A stretch of DNA of 14,026 nucleotides from JAXMHQ01 sp046346665 (GTDB lineage: Bacteria > Verrucomicrobiota > Verrucomicrobiia > Limisphaerales > JAXMHQ01). Positions within the stretch are counted from its first letter, which is position 1, and each line of letters begins with the position of its first letter. Both the position numbers and the translations under genes were made by a program. Of the stretch, positions 13,620-14,026 are shown in pieces. The notes below the pieces were generated by a model, which saw nothing but the letters and a program-made list of their open reading frames with translations, was not told the DNA's origin and did not search any database. The stretch lies in NCBI GenBank assembly GCA_046346665.1, contig JAXMHQ010000055.1:1-14026 (forward strand). Reading direction: 5' to 3'.

Positions 13620-14026
13620 TTAGTAGGTTTTACGATGAATATAGACATTTTGGAGCAAACCGAGGGCGATCAACGAGCACAGCACTGAGGATCCGCCGTA
13701 CGAAAGCAGCGGCAATGGGACGCCCGTGACGGGCATGATCCGGATGTTCATGCCGATATTGATGAAGATGTGGCTGAACAGGAGTGTGACGACGCCGATG
13801 GCCATGAGCCGGCCGAGTCGATCGCGCGCCTGCCCGGAGATCCGGATTCCGGTGAAGAGCGTGATCGAGTAGAGCGTGAGGACAATCACGCTTCCAACGA
13901 AACCCTCCTCCTCGGCGATGACGGAGAAGATGAAATCGTTGTGCGCCACGGCGCGAGGCAGGTAACCGAGGGCGTTTTGGGTGCCTTGACGCCACCCTTT
14001 GCCCAGGAGACCGCCCGAACCGACGG
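13620..14026 (-). CDS. rodA: Rod shape-determining protein RodA (3' part, cut by window edge)
   Basis: The C-terminal 135 codons of a SEDS-family peptidoglycan glycosyltransferase; the 5' end lies beyond the window. VGSGGLLGKGWRQGTQNALG followed by YLPRAVAHNDFIFSVIAEE is the hallmark RodA segment (GSGG-GKG-QGTQ-LP-DFIF-AEE). Then come three membrane helices and the conserved VTGVPLPLLSYGGSSVL near the C-terminus. SEDS proteins polymerise lipid II with a partner class B PBP (MrdA/PBP2) during side-wall growth, so the organism is probably rod-shaped or elongates laterally. QGTQ and TDFIF-like context favour RodA over FtsW. The gene ends with TAA 6 bases before the RNase E/G start; rodA next to rng is a known gene order. 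An in-frame GTG at 13949 is internal, not the true start. Confidence 0.93.
   Translation of the reverse strand, partial: VGSGGLLGKGWRQGTQNALGYLPRAVAHNDFIFSVIAEEEGFVGSVIVLTLYSITLFTGIRISGQARDRLGRLMAIGVVTLLFSHIFINIGMNIRIMPVTGVPLPLLSYGGSSVLCSLIALGLLQNVYIHRKTY

Overview
The window looks like chromosomal DNA from a high-GC Gram-negative bacterium, most plausibly a member of the Verrucomicrobiota (PVC superphylum). That placement is an inference. It rests on the RodA-RNase E/G gene pair, an outer-membrane-type beta-barrel candidate, a sigma/anti-sigma/secreted-protein cluster, and intergenic DNA rich in short palindromic and 8-bp-periodic repeats. No rRNA or tRNA is present to confirm it.

Layout, left to right. 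Minus strand 53-2269: a long acyl-CoA dehydrogenase-family protein with a cysteine-rich C-terminal region, followed by a double-hairpin repeat at the window edge. 2270-2753: a divergent intergenic region holding an 8-bp-periodic array and an inverted pair of REP-like hairpins. Plus strand 2754-5217: a three-gene operon with ATGA overlaps (ABC ATPase, six-helix ABC-2 permease, membrane-anchored TPR protein with a His/Asp-rich stretch). Its last codons and stop lie inside the left arm of a composite inverted repeat (5197-5379). 5405-6076: hisB, imidazoleglycerol-phosphate dehydratase, with two insertions. 6115-7687: an ECF-type sigma factor, a single-pass anti-sigma-like protein without zinc ligands, and a small secreted protein. 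7700-7857: a 158-bp element with perfect 26-bp inverted ends. 7944-9806: a polytopic ArnT/PMT-like (GT-C) glycosyltransferase. Minus strand 9860-10831: a probable beta-barrel outer-membrane protein. 10832-11642: about 0.8 kb without a convincing gene, full of short repeats, including a 44-bp near-perfect palindrome. Minus strand 14026-11586: 3' part of rodA, then an RNase E/G gene, ended by a clear intrinsic terminator.

Functionally these are separate housekeeping and envelope modules (export, cell shape and RNA decay, histidine synthesis, fatty-acyl oxidation, envelope stress control), not one specialised system. No defence system, prophage, biosynthetic cluster or CRISPR array was found. 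The most unusual content is intergenic. At least six hairpin units begin with GGTAGGG or GGTGGGG, resembling the GTAG/GTGG-headed REP elements mobilised by RAYT transposases. Two outward-facing pairs occur, and NNTTGRAY arrays with an 8-bp period lie inside or beside the larger elements. No transposase gene is in the window, so mobilisation in trans is an inference.
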